From JBMNCR01 sp049366695 (GTDB taxonomy: Bacteria > Bacillota > Clostridia > Eubacteriales > Alkalibacteraceae), in contig JBMNCR010000101.1 in NCBI GenBank assembly GCA_049366695.1, positions 1 through 64,000 on the forward strand: a stretch of 64,000 nt of DNA, given 5' to 3'. The translations under genes and the position numbers were made by a program. Every line of letters starts with the position of its first letter. Positions within the stretch are counted from its first letter, which is position 1. The notes beneath the pieces are model-generated. The model did no database searches and was not told where the DNA came from. It worked only from the letters and a program-made list of their open reading frames with translations. This document shows, in pieces, positions 55,141 to 63,964 of this stretch.

Positions 55141-56679
55141 TTATTGATCTACTCCAAATAATTTTAATAATTTTTGCCAAAAGTTTAGCTCTTTAGAATT
55201 CTCCTCTACAATCTTTTCTACTTCAGGCAGATATATTGATTCTGTTTTTAATACAAACTGAACAGCAGAAACATCTGTATTTTTATCCGATACAAAAGAT
55301 ATTACTTTATCACCATTGCCAGAAATACTGCTAAGCATTTCATCAATCTTCTTATCAATTTCCGAGCCCATATCTGATGTTCCATTTTTCAATCTTTTTG
55401 TGCCGTCCTTATATGAAGACATGCCATCCCGTAATTCTTTTATAGCTGTATTCAGCTCTACTGATGAATTATAAAGTTCATTTGCTGAAGATGCAATTAC
55501 AGAGGATGAAGATTTAAATTCCGATGTCCCCTCTGCCAAACCTGAAGCCCCTTCACCCAACTGTGTCACACCATTCGTATAAGCGATTAATCCCTCAGTA
55601 AAGTGCACAGCACCGTCAAGTTGCACCTTGATTTCCGCAAGATCTGGAATGGGTGATAATACTTCACTGTAATTCTCAGGTGTGAGCACGGGAATACCTA
55701 GACCCATTTCGCTTAAGCTTGCATTTACTGAATCAAAAGTAGCTTGCTGTATAGCTAAAGCCCCATTAATCAGAGCTTCATTCTGACTAGTTAATTCGGA
55801 TAACCCTTCTTTTAATGATATTGCTCCTGTATCAAGCGCATCCGCACCATCTTTAAGGTCTCCTAGACCATCTTTAAATGCCTTCATTCCATCACTATAA
55901 CGTTGCATACCGCTTGCTAGCTGATCAAGTCCGCTTAATAATTCACCAGCACCGTCATCAAGTTCTTTTATGGCACCAGATAGTTCAGAGATTTGTCCAG
56001 TAAAAGCATCACTATCTATATCTATTCCTAAAGACAATTTGATTCCATTTATTGATATTGGTTCCATTTCAAAGTCATGGACATCTGCTGTTACTGCTAT
56101 ATCCATACTGTTGCCAGGTAAAACAGTATAAGAAAGTTGTTTATCGCTTCCTGCTTCAGCAATAGTGGCATTTTCAGATTTGATATTTGAGCAGAGCTCA
56201 TTATCAAGGCTAAGTGCAATTTGCAGTGCATAATTATCAAAGAAAACGCTATTGATTTTTTTATCTTCTTTTACAGATATCATAATTTTTAATTCACCGT
56301 TTTTTCCGGCAAGCTCTGAACCTGAAATTTCTTTGTTATTTAAAAAATACTTTATAGCTATATCCCAAGGTAGTTCTTTATTTTCAAGGATTCCTTGATA
56401 GTAAAATTTATCTACACTGGTGTTTATCGTAATTTGCTCTCCCTTTTGAATAAGCTTTTCTGAAGTGGTCATATTCCGTATATCTGAGTAATTTCCATAA
56501 TCAGTAATCATGCCACCCTTAAAGATATTCACTACATAAAGTTTATTCACACTTCCGTCTATGTTGAGTATCCCGTACACAACCTCTTCTTTAGGCGAAG
56601 GCACTTCTTCGGCTGATACCCAGCTAACTGATAATAACAACAATGCAATTACTAAAAACAAAGATAATATTCTTTTCAT
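55141..56679 (-). CDS. Secreted heptad-repeat (xxxLxxG) protein, exporter partner
   Basis: 512 residues. Signal peptide (residues 1-23, ending WVSAEE). A beta-rich N-terminal half, then a long repeat of SGLDQLASGMQRYSDGMKAF-type seven-residue units with Leu and Gly (about 225-330 and 370-440), forming a helical rod as in YhgE/Pip-type proteins. No C-terminal membrane span. It lies 19 bases downstream of the MMPL/RND exporter gene and is likely its extracytoplasmic partner. RBS AAGGAGTG. Confidence 0.82.
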   Translation of the reverse strand: MKRILSLFLVIALLLLSVSWVSAEEVPSPKEEVVYGILNIDGSVNKLYVVNIFKGGMITDYGNYSDIRNMTTSEKLIQKGEQITINTSVDKFYYQGILENKELPWDIAIKYFLNNKEISGSELAGKNGELKIMISVKEDKKINSVFFDNYALQIALSLDNELCSNIKSENATIAEAGSDKQLSYTVLPGNSMDIAVTADVHDFEMEPISINGIKLSLGIDIDSDAFTGQISELSGAIKELDDGAGELLSGLDQLASGMQRYSDGMKAFKDGLGDLKDGADALDTGAISLKEGLSELTSQNEALINGALAIQQATFDSVNASLSEMGLGIPVLTPENYSEVLSPIPDLAEIKVQLDGAVHFTEGLIAYTNGVTQLGEGASGLAEGTSEFKSSSSVIASSANELYNSSVELNTAIKELRDGMSSYKDGTKRLKNGTSDMGSEIDKKIDEMLSSISGNGDKVISFVSDKNTDVSAVQFVLKTESIYLPEVEKIVEENSKELNFWQKLLKLFGVDQ

Positions 56680-56698
56680 ATTAGTTACACTCCTTAAT

Positions 56699-58756
56699 CT
56701 ATTCGTGAAAATTATTCTTTAAGGTGGTTTTTTGGATTACCTTGTCAAACAATACTAGAAATGCTGGCAGTACACATGCCACCATGGTGACTGACAACAA
56801 TGTGCCTCTTCCAAGCAATGTACCAAGTTCACCGATGATGGGATTGCTTGTAGTAAATGCCAAGGCAAATCCTGCTGTAGCAAGGATTATTGCTGAGGTA
56901 AGTATAGCCACTAAATTATCTTCAATGGTTTTTCCCATAGCATCCCTTTTAGGAAGGTTTTTTCTGTTATTCCTATAAGCATTGGTAAATAGTATAGCAT
57001 AATCCACTGTTGCCCCCAGCTGTACCGTACTTAGTATTAAATACCCAATAAAGCTCAACGGCTGATTGCTAAAGTATGGAAATGAAAGATTAATCCATAT
57101 GGCCGTTTCAATTGAAAAAAGTAAAAACACTGGTAGGCTTAGGGAACGAAATGTAATAAGCAATACAATAAATATCCCTACTATAGCTACAAGATTAATA
57201 CGTTTCGTATCTGTTGAAACAACATTTTTCATATCGAATAGTGTAGCGCTTTGCCCTGCAAGGTAATACGAGTCATAATACATGTCTGCCTTATCTAAAA
57301 CATCCTCAATAGTATTAAAGGTATCTGTACCTTCCTCATCTATATCAGTATAAAGTATAATTCGCGCGTAATTTTCCGAGTAGAATTGATCTGCTACTTC
57401 TTTAGGCATAAAATCCGTAGGGATTTGAGATCCTACTGCTGTAGTAAAGGATACGACACTTGTTATATCAGGAATCTCAGAAAGCACATCGCAAAGCTCG
57501 GTTTCCTTACCTACGCTTTCATTAGGAACCAGCAATACCAACGTATTTTCTCTACCAAACTTTTCTTCTATAATTACTGTATCACTTCCAGCTCGTGATG
57601 AACTTGTAACACTGCCCATTCCATACATAAATTGAGCGTTTGATTGGGCCAAGAAGCTGGGTAGTACAACCACAAGAGCGAGTATCAAAAAAGGTATCCT
57701 TAACTTCATTAACAATGTTCCAGTTTTCTTAAATTCCGGCATAAACTTTCGATGCTTCGTTTTATCAATCCATTTATAAAATATCAGCGTAAGAACAGGC
57801 AAAAATACTATTACAGAAATAAAACTAAGTACAATTCCTTTAAGTAAGTTAAGACCTAAGTCTGCACCAATACCAAAACGCATAAATATGAGTGCCGCAA
57901 AACCTACTATTGTAGTAGCGGCACTGGCTGCTACAGTAGGTAAAGCTTGTTTCATAGCAAGCATCATTGCCTTTTGAGGTTTATGTATTGAACGATAATC
58001 ATTAAAGCTATGAAGTAAAAAAATCGCATAATCCAGAGATACAGCAAGTTGTAAAACCGGACTGACTGTTTTTGTAATAAATGATATCTCGCCGAATATA
58101 ACGTTAGTACCCATATTAATGATTATTGCAACTCCGATGGTTATCATGAATAATAACGGCTCTATCCATGAAGTTGTTGAAAGTAATAATATAATGATAA
58201 TAATAGGAACCAATATAATCATGGCATTTACTACCTCTGAAACAGACATGGCTTGTGTTGCTGCAGTATTGACAGCATCTCCAGCGGCAGCATTTTTTTC
58301 ACCTATAAGCTCATAAATAGCGTTGACCGTATCTTTTTCTTTTCCACTTTCAATAGATAATTGCATCAAAGCATTAGTGTCTTTGTAATAGTTTTGGGTT
58401 ATAGAATCGTCCAAAAAAACAAGGGGTTTTGTTTTAAGCATATCCAACCCTACAATGTCATCAAGCCAACTTATGGATGTAACGCCATCTATTGCAGCAA
58501 TTTTCTCCTTGTGTTCCAATGCTTGCTGTATAGATACGCCTGTAAGCATAATTTTTGCATTGGGCATTTCACCGTCAAATTCTTCCTTCATAATTTCTAT
58601 TGCCGTTGTAGATTGTGCATCTTTAGGCAGATAATCCACCAATTCATAATTAACCGTAACGAGGAATGATAACATCCCACATATTAAGGTAAGAATCAAA
58701 AATACAATTAAGATGCTTTTTTTGTGATGAATAACAAACTGTGAAAATCTATCCAC
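56699..58756 (-). CDS. MMPL/RND family exporter
   Basis: 685 residues from a GTG with AAGGAG nine bases upstream; the GTG three codons earlier is too close. Two halves with 12 hydrophobic segments, SLDYAIFLLHSFNDYR and GATVDYAILFTNAYR being the conserved charged helix pair, and extracytoplasmic loops after helices 1 and 7. MMPL transporters export lipids or hydrophobic compounds. With the heptad-repeat protein it forms an operon, opposite a TetR regulator. Confidence 0.9.
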   Translation of the reverse strand: MDRFSQFVIHHKKSILIVFLILTLICGMLSFLVTVNYELVDYLPKDAQSTTAIEIMKEEFDGEMPNAKIMLTGVSIQQALEHKEKIAAIDGVTSISWLDDIVGLDMLKTKPLVFLDDSITQNYYKDTNALMQLSIESGKEKDTVNAIYELIGEKNAAAGDAVNTAATQAMSVSEVVNAMIILVPIIIIILLLSTTSWIEPLLFMITIGVAIIINMGTNVIFGEISFITKTVSPVLQLAVSLDYAIFLLHSFNDYRSIHKPQKAMMLAMKQALPTVAASAATTIVGFAALIFMRFGIGADLGLNLLKGIVLSFISVIVFLPVLTLIFYKWIDKTKHRKFMPEFKKTGTLLMKLRIPFLILALVVVLPSFLAQSNAQFMYGMGSVTSSSRAGSDTVIIEEKFGRENTLVLLVPNESVGKETELCDVLSEIPDITSVVSFTTAVGSQIPTDFMPKEVADQFYSENYARIILYTDIDEEGTDTFNTIEDVLDKADMYYDSYYLAGQSATLFDMKNVVSTDTKRINLVAIVGIFIVLLITFRSLSLPVFLLFSIETAIWINLSFPYFSNQPLSFIGYLILSTVQLGATVDYAILFTNAYRNNRKNLPKRDAMGKTIEDNLVAILTSAIILATAGFALAFTTSNPIIGELGTLLGRGTLLSVTMVACVLPAFLVLFDKVIQKTTLKNNFHE

Positions 58757-58855
58757 TAAATCCACTCCTTATTAGTAATACACTGTGTTGACAAAGTTCT
58801 ATATGTATAGTTTAATTACACTGTGACTGAAATTCAATAAACAGATAACTTGTAA

Positions 58856-58902
58856 ATGTTATTTATTAAACATAACTAGCTAAAATGTTTACTAACTAAC
58901 AT
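58856..58902. promoter_or_regulatory. Tandem ATGTT-N8-AACAT operators
   Basis: Two palindromes with identical arms and equal 8-base centres, at 58856-58873 and 58885-58902, lie 29 bases apart centre-to-centre, between divergent exporter and TetR genes. Probable TetR binding sites for both promoters. Confidence 0.7.
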
Positions 58903-58927
58903 ACTTACCATAATTGGAGGAGTTAAA

Positions 58928-59515
58928 ATGAGGAACGGTAAAGTCGACAGACGCGTTAAATATACGAAGATGGTATTAAAAGAAAGCTTTATAGAGCTAT
59001 TAGAAAGAAAAGAAATCTCACGAATAACCATCAAGGAAATATGCGAAAACGCCGACATTAATAGAGCCACATTTTATGCACATTATAGCGATCAATATGA
59101 CTTATTAAGAAAAATTGAGATTGAAATGCTTAATAATATAAATGTTTATCTTGCAAAGATAGACAAAAAAAATAATAACGTAAATCCTGTGTTGCAAACA
59201 GAAAAACTTTTTGAGTATTTAAAAGAAAATGCTAAACTATGTAAATTACTTCTAAATGAACGGGGAGACCTCAGTTTTCAAAAACAGATTATGATGTTAG
59301 TATACGAAACAATCTTTGCAGAATTAACAGATAATAATAATATTACTACGGAAGAAGCACAATACGTATATTCATTTACAATAACAGGGTGTTTAGGCAT
59401 TGTCCAAAAATGGCTTAATGACGATATGAAAAAATCTCCTCATTTCATGGCTGAAATGGTTATTAAGCTTACAGTAGGATTAATAAGCGCAATAAAAAAC
59501 GAGACACAAATATAA
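58928..59515 (+). CDS. TetR/AcrR family regulator of the exporter
   Basis: 195 residues; RBS TTGGAGGAG. The helix-turn-helix has RRVKYTKMVLKESFIELLE and ADINRATFYAHYSDQYDLL, matching the TetR subgroup often divergent to MMPL genes. The C-terminal domain is helical. It lies 26 bases after the second ATGTT-N8-AACAT palindrome and probably represses the exporter and itself. Confidence 0.9.
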   Translation: MRNGKVDRRVKYTKMVLKESFIELLERKEISRITIKEICENADINRATFYAHYSDQYDLLRKIEIEMLNNINVYLAKIDKKNNNVNPVLQTEKLFEYLKENAKLCKLLLNERGDLSFQKQIMMLVYETIFAELTDNNNITTEEAQYVYSFTITGCLGIVQKWLNDDMKKSPHFMAEMVIKLTVGLISAIKNETQI

Positions 59516-59588
59516 TAATTATTTGATTAATCAAGAAAAACATAAAAATTCTTTTACCTGCATTTCTTAATGATTAAGTTTTTTTTAG

Positions 59589-59792
59589 ATTGCGCAGAGT
59601 AATTCATTATTACCTGACAATGAATTTGCAATAGAAGTACTAACGGATATTGCACATAAAGAAAATTTCCCTATTGTACTTTCATTGCAAACAAATATTA
59701 CGATTTATCTCCCTCATCTTAACAGTCTATATTCAACTCTAATTGATAATTCAAAATATCTCATGTCATTTAAACGCAACTTTTTCATTTAA
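59589..59792 (+). pseudogene. Orphan coding-like fragment
   Basis: An open frame without start codon reads as plausible protein (LPDNEFAIEVLTDIAHKENF, later TIYLPHLNSLYSTL) to a TAA at 59792. No RBS or start. It may be the remains of a lost gene. Nothing recognisable. The rest of 59516-59931 shows no gene. Confidence 0.3.
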
Positions 59793-59931
59793 CAAAAATG
59801 CTCAAATACCCACAGATGCATAATACCCATAAATTATTCATAATTACTCAGAAGAATCTTTGCATCATCTCTGATTATAGAATAATCGAATTTGCCACAA
59901 TGCAATTGTCACAAGGGATAGTACTACTTAA

Positions 59932-60153
59932 TCACTTTTCATTTTCTAATTTATTTATTAAAAATCGTATAAATTCTTCTGTGGTAGGAATTCCTTCCTC
60001 ACATGGTACTTGATTTTGATAGGCTACTGTTATTTTATTATTAGTATTGTATTTATATGCATAATCAATGGCCTCCTGCATCTCACGCTTCACTTCAGAT
60101 GCTGATACTCCGTGTTTTTTTGCAATTCTCCGATAAATAGATCTCATATTCAA
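59932..60153 (-). CDS. Spo0A C-terminal-domain-like small protein
   Basis: 73 residues from a TTG (60153), 10 bases after AGAGG; the same TTG, RBS and spacing are conserved in the relic at 51.1 kb. NMRSIYRRIAKKHGVSASEV, EMQEAIDYAYKYN and IPTTEEFIRFLI match the DNA-binding C-terminal (sigma-A-like HTH) domain of Spo0A. There is no receiver domain, so it is a stand-alone DNA-binding module, perhaps controlling a Spo0A-type box. Confidence 0.82.
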   Translation of the reverse strand: MNMRSIYRRIAKKHGVSASEVKREMQEAIDYAYKYNTNNKITVAYQNQVPCEEGIPTTEEFIRFLINKLENEK

Positions 60154-60306
60154 AGCATTAATACCTCTCAATTTCTACTGCATAATTGTATTATATATTA
60201 CACATAATTATATATAGTACATTTCTATATGTCAATGTATTTAGATAATTGATTTCCATATTTTTTTAATGCTATGGAATAAAATTATATTAAGGCGGTG
60301 ATATAA

Positions 60307-60615
60307 TTGTATGAAAATTTTTTTAGCGAGAGAATAAGTCAATTAAGAACATCCAAAGGCGTATCCGCAAGGGATATGAGTTTGTCTATAGGTCAAAGTG
60401 AAAGTTATATTAATAAAATTGAAAATGGCAAGACCTTCCCATCAATGCAGGTGTTCTTTTATATATGCGAATATCTAAACATTTCCCCAAGGGATTTTTT
60501 TGATGACGAAATAAAGAATCCAGTTTTAATACAATCTATTATTAATGATTTAACAGCATTAGATGAAAAACAAATTATGAATATTTCTGAAATAGTAAAT
60601 GGATTGAAGAAATGA
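60307..60615 (+). CDS. XRE family helix-turn-helix regulator
   Basis: 102 residues; start is TTG, set by AAGGCGGTGATATAA. The XRE/Cro helix-turn-helix (ISQLRTSKGVSARDMSLSIG, then SESYINKIENGKTFPSM and YICEYLNISPRDFF) fills residues 8-70. The tail is a short helix. Divergent from the Spo0A-C-like gene, so the two regulators may share control. Confidence 0.88.
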   Translation: MYENFFSERISQLRTSKGVSARDMSLSIGQSESYINKIENGKTFPSMQVFFYICEYLNISPRDFFDDEIKNPVLIQSIINDLTALDEKQIMNISEIVNGLKK

Positions 60616-61159
60616 GTGGTATGTCACCACTCGCTTTGCTAAATATAACATTAAAAAATATTATGTTCTCAATAAATCTATTTTTAGTGAAGATGTGTTG
60701 AAGTTACTTACTGATTTTTCACATTCCTGCTATGACTATAGAAATTCTCTGCATAACCCTTTACACTTTCTAATTCACACAAAAGAACAGACCCAAAAAT
60801 CAGGGTATAAAATGCCCGCATTTTTGCATATCCTGACGATGATTTCATCACCATTATATTCCACTTATATTCATTCTTTTATGTCCCTTTCTCTTCATTA
60901 TTTATCTACTGCTTATATTTTTTGCTTCAAGTTAATTCACGAAATTTATTTTCTTTTAAAGTTATTTCACACAGATTTACTATATCCATTTTTATCTCTT
61001 TTAATATATTTTACTCTAAATTCATAGCTATATAGCAGTTGTTGGATATATAATTACTTTCTTTTTATCTGTTAGTCCAAGATATTTTAGTAGCTATACT
61101 TATCGAATTTTAAAAATAGCATTGAAAAATGTGATTTCAACGCCTATTCATGCGATTAC
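60616..61159. other. Gap without supported gene
   Basis: About 540 bases. Frames on either strand (60695-61027 plus, 60708-60848 minus) have no RBS and no known motif, though the minus frame reads somewhat protein-like. TTCATGCGATTA at 61148-61159 matches the outer end of the dispersed repeat family. Confidence 0.4.
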
Positions 61160-61642
61160 TTAATTGTTTTCCAGACTATCATTATTAAGTACACCTGCAC
61201 ATTTCATGGACAATTTCATAATCAAACCACCAAAAATCATAAGCAGTACGATACCAATCAAGAAGAATGGTATGAATAGTGAATACGAACTGGACAGAAC
61301 GTTTGCAACAGGTGCGCCCATAAGGACACAATCGGTAAATACTGTAAGTATTGGGCACATAAATACCAATGTCATCAATAATAGAACAGCATACATGATA
61401 AAGTTGAATAAAAACGTGTCAGGATTTGCCACCTTTCTAGCCAATACAACTCCACATTTTCCACCGGGAATTATAATTCCTACTATAAAGCCTAATATGA
61501 TACCAACGAGAGATTTAATAGGAAATATATCCCATAAAATTGCGCCATTTGTTACAAGTTCCCCTGCAATTGTAAATACAACCCCTATAATTATAGAAAA
61601 AAACAATGTATTGAAAAGCTTAACTTTTGCCTCTGTTTTCAT
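61160..61642 (-). CDS. Uncharacterised four-helix membrane protein
   Basis: 160 residues with four hydrophobic segments arranged in two similar hairpins (KLFNTLFFSIIIGVVFTIAG and NFIMYAVLLLMTLVFMCPIL). Two-times repeated two-helix units of this sort occur in DUF2798-like proteins, but this is unconfirmed. RBS GGAAGTGAG. No neighbour suggests a function. Confidence 0.72.
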   Translation of the reverse strand: MKTEAKVKLFNTLFFSIIIGVVFTIAGELVTNGAILWDIFPIKSLVGIILGFIVGIIIPGGKCGVVLARKVANPDTFLFNFIMYAVLLLMTLVFMCPILTVFTDCVLMGAPVANVLSSSYSLFIPFFLIGIVLLMIFGGLIMKLSMKCAGVLNNDSLENN

Positions 61643-61958
61643 ATAAACTCACTTCCAAAATGATATATTATAACCTCTTATCTGTTACATAAAAAATCTT
61701 AAATATTATCAAAAAATTAACTTATAGTTTTAGCTCACATTGAAACTAATTGCACTTAATAACTGAATTTTTATCCATATGCTTTAATAAACAAGAATTC
61801 TTGAATTTAGGTATAACTACCAAATTCTATTTAAATCAAAGAAAGTATTATCCATAAACCAACCGCTGCTTATCTCCTGCTTGAAGATGTAGGAGTCTTA
61901 GCTGCGGTTGATTTAGATAAAAAAGTTTAATATTAATATATCAATATTACACCCAACC
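61643..61958. other. Gap with a structured hairpin
   Basis: No gene; contains the hairpin at 61861-61909 (reported separately). Confidence 0.45.
61861..61909. other. Hairpin resembling an IS200/IS605-type end
   Basis: AACCGCTGC (61861-61869) and GCTGCGGTT (61901-61909) pair apart from one mismatch; inside, CTCCT (61874-61878) pairs with AGGAG (61891-61895). Neither flank is T-rich. The layout resembles hairpins at ends of IS200/IS605 elements in Clostridia, but no transposase remains nearby. Confidence 0.4.
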
Positions 61959-62579
61959 TCAAGAAAACTTTACCCCTTCTGTAGCATTTGTAGCAAATTC
62001 AACTGCATCAACATATTCGCTAGCTTCTTTCGTTACTAGATTTACTCCAATGATTACTTTCATATTATCACGTAGTCCTGCTTCTTTTAATACGTCTACT
62101 ATACCTTTCATAGCTTCTAAGACTAAGGTTAATATGCCGCTCATACCAACAGTATCAGGCTTAACTTCTTTTACTTTTTCTACAAAAGCATTTATCGGTT
62201 AATCAATCCCACTATCGTAGACTTGGAACCCTACAGCTTATCCCATATTTCTAAAAATATTCTTGCCTATATCATGCAAGTCACCATATACTGTTCCCAA
62301 TACAATAGTCTCATCCTTGCTTAATGCTCCACTACCGATTAACGGTTTTAATACATCAATAGTTTCCGTCAATAATTCGCCAAAAAATATTAAATCTCCT
62401 ACAAAATACTCGCCTTTTTTCGAATAAGACTCCTACTATTGCCATTCCTTCCTGACAAGCTGATACTGCTTTTGTCCTTCATCTTCTGTATGATTTTCAA
62501 CCATAAATTCTCGAAGTATATTCATTGCTTTTTCTTCTTCAATATCTCTAATAGCTTGAGTGAAAGGCGTTAGATCCAT
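61959..62579 (-). pseudogene. Decayed corrinoid (B12-binding) methyltransferase protein
   Basis: Reading from an ATG at 62579 (GGAGGAAAATAGTG upstream), the N-terminal helical domain (FTQAIRDIEEEKAMNIL) runs into stops unless shifted: one frameshift before ACQEGMAIVG, a second in an A6 run in LFEKGEYFVGDL, then stop codons (TAA) after the cobalamin-binding GDLHDIGKNI plus FRNMG, and after VYDSGID. The C-terminus still reads VGMSGILTLV and LKEAGL. A MtaC/MttC/MtvC-like corrinoid protein of about 210 residues, broken at four points, downstream of the URO-D-type gene. Confidence 0.9.
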
Positions 62580-62634
62580 CACTATTTTCCTCCGAGTTTT
62601 TAAAATTTAATTTATTGCATTAAGTATAGATTAA

Positions 62635-62754
62635 TTATTTCATTAACATCATCATCATCATCGCCACACTAAGGACTTCTACTGATTCTTTTGCCAGTTC
62701 AGGATGTTTTTTAGAAACTTCTTCAGCTATGAATTTTAATCTTATATTATCCAT
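62635..62754 (-). CDS. 39-residue micro-protein downstream of URO-D-type methyltransferase
   Basis: RBS GGAGGAAATA and ATG ideal, 9 bases after the methyltransferase stop codon and before the corrinoid pseudogene. The product starts MDNIRLKFIAEEVSKKHPEL and ends with a run of Met (MMMMMLMK). It shares KKHPEL/KETHPEI and position with the 46-residue gene at 27628-27768. Intact although the adjacent corrinoid gene is dead. Function unknown. Confidence 0.65.
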   Translation of the reverse strand: MDNIRLKFIAEEVSKKHPELAKESVEVLSVAMMMMMLMK

Positions 62755-62763
62755 TATTTCCTC

Positions 62764-63927
62764 CTAATATCTGCCATGTGTATGCACATAATCGCACACA
62801 GCAATAAGATTTTCTAATTTTGAATCACCTTTATTAATTAAATTCATATCACAACTGAATACGTAACCACCTCCTGGAGCAAGTTCATCAAGACACTTTT
62901 TAGCTGCATCAATACATTGTTCTTTAGAGCCATGCTGAAGAATATTAATTGGCATGCCGCCTCCGATGCAAACTTTATGTCCGATTTTATCTTTTATTTT
63001 CTTAAGATTCCCTCCTTCAAAGAGCATATAAATGTCTCCATCAGGTAAATCTTGTAATAATTCCAAGTATGGCTCCCAATCATTTTCACAATAGTACATA
63101 GGTCTGTACCCCATATTTAGCACATCCTCCGTCATCCGTTTCATGAATGGAAAGTAAAACTTTTCAAAATCCTTTGGCCTCAGATATGTAGGTAAGTGCA
63201 GTGGAAAAAACAGAACTCCTTCCTCCCCGGGATTTGGATAAGTAATTTTGGCAAGTGAAACAAGTAATGGATACAAAGTCTCGCATGCATCATAAAAATC
63301 TTGCGGATGTCTTCTTATATCAGTAGATGTACCTACAAAATCTCTCATAAAATCCAAGACTACATCAGGTGGCAGATATGTTCCTCCTTTACACACAACA
63401 GGAACACCGCATTTTTCTTCTATTGCTGCAACAGTCTGTGCATCAAATTCAAGCCAATCTAGAAAATCCTGCATTGATTTATACCATAGTTCAACTGCAT
63501 TTTCTTTATCATTTAAAACTGGATATTTTCTTGGAAGTATCTTCTCCATAATAAAACCTTGGGCATCATTAATGAAATCCGGATACTCTTCTGCTTCCAT
63601 TGTTAATCCATGACTACCTTTTATTTGCACACCATTCTCATCAACCTTATAAATGCCACCTCCAAAATTGTTAAACATCTTTATAGGAATAAGATTCCCG
63701 GTACCATAAGAGATATCTACATATACCCCCATATCATAAATTTTTTTGTATGCCTCAAAATTCAACATCGGATCTTTTACATATGAATCCACAATGCTTA
63801 TCCCACTTTGATACTGTGCCCATTGTTCAATAATGGGAAATATTGGAACGATATCAGGTTTCTGTTTTTTTAATGCAGTATTAAATCTTTTTAGTCTTTC
63901 ATGGTAAAGTGGATTATTATTAGTCAT
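62764..63927 (-). CDS. URO-D-fold corrinoid methyltransferase-like protein
   Basis: 387 residues, third paralog of the family in this window (with 25377 and 27783). Motifs FPLHLPTYLRPKDFEKFYFP, YYCENDWEPYLE, and GSKEQCIDAAKKCLD followed by LAPGG. Ends HGRY with no C-terminal extension. RBS GGAGGTG. It presumably methylates the corrinoid protein encoded next to it, but that gene is now a pseudogene, so it must use another corrinoid partner or be inactive in vivo. Confidence 0.85.
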   Translation of the reverse strand: MTNNNPLYHERLKRFNTALKKQKPDIVPIFPIIEQWAQYQSGISIVDSYVKDPMLNFEAYKKIYDMGVYVDISYGTGNLIPIKMFNNFGGGIYKVDENGVQIKGSHGLTMEAEEYPDFINDAQGFIMEKILPRKYPVLNDKENAVELWYKSMQDFLDWLEFDAQTVAAIEEKCGVPVVCKGGTYLPPDVVLDFMRDFVGTSTDIRRHPQDFYDACETLYPLLVSLAKITYPNPGEEGVLFFPLHLPTYLRPKDFEKFYFPFMKRMTEDVLNMGYRPMYYCENDWEPYLELLQDLPDGDIYMLFEGGNLKKIKDKIGHKVCIGGGMPINILQHGSKEQCIDAAKKCLDELAPGGGYVFSCDMNLINKGDSKLENLIAVCDYVHTHGRY

Positions 63928-63952
63928 TTTTTTACACCTCCATAATTAATTT

Positions 63953-63964
63953 TGACTCGAGTCA
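63953..63964. promoter_or_regulatory. Perfect palindrome TGACTCGAGTCA
   Basis: A 12-bp perfect palindrome 26 bases upstream of the methyltransferase start codon, next to its leader. Candidate operator. Confidence 0.5.

Noticed and set aside
60708..60848. 46-codon minus-strand frame that reads rather protein-like
   Set aside because: Multiple possible ATGs but none with a ribosome binding site; nothing recognisable. Kept only as part of the gap note.
60695..61027. 110-codon plus-strand frame
   Set aside because: No RBS and a composition rich in His, Ser, Phe and Leu without domain pattern; likely chance in a gap.
61164..61646. 160-codon frame on the plus strand, exactly opposite the membrane protein
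   Set aside because: Antisense shadow: same length as the real gene, no RBS, and the minus-strand frame has clear membrane helices and GGAAGTGAG upstream.
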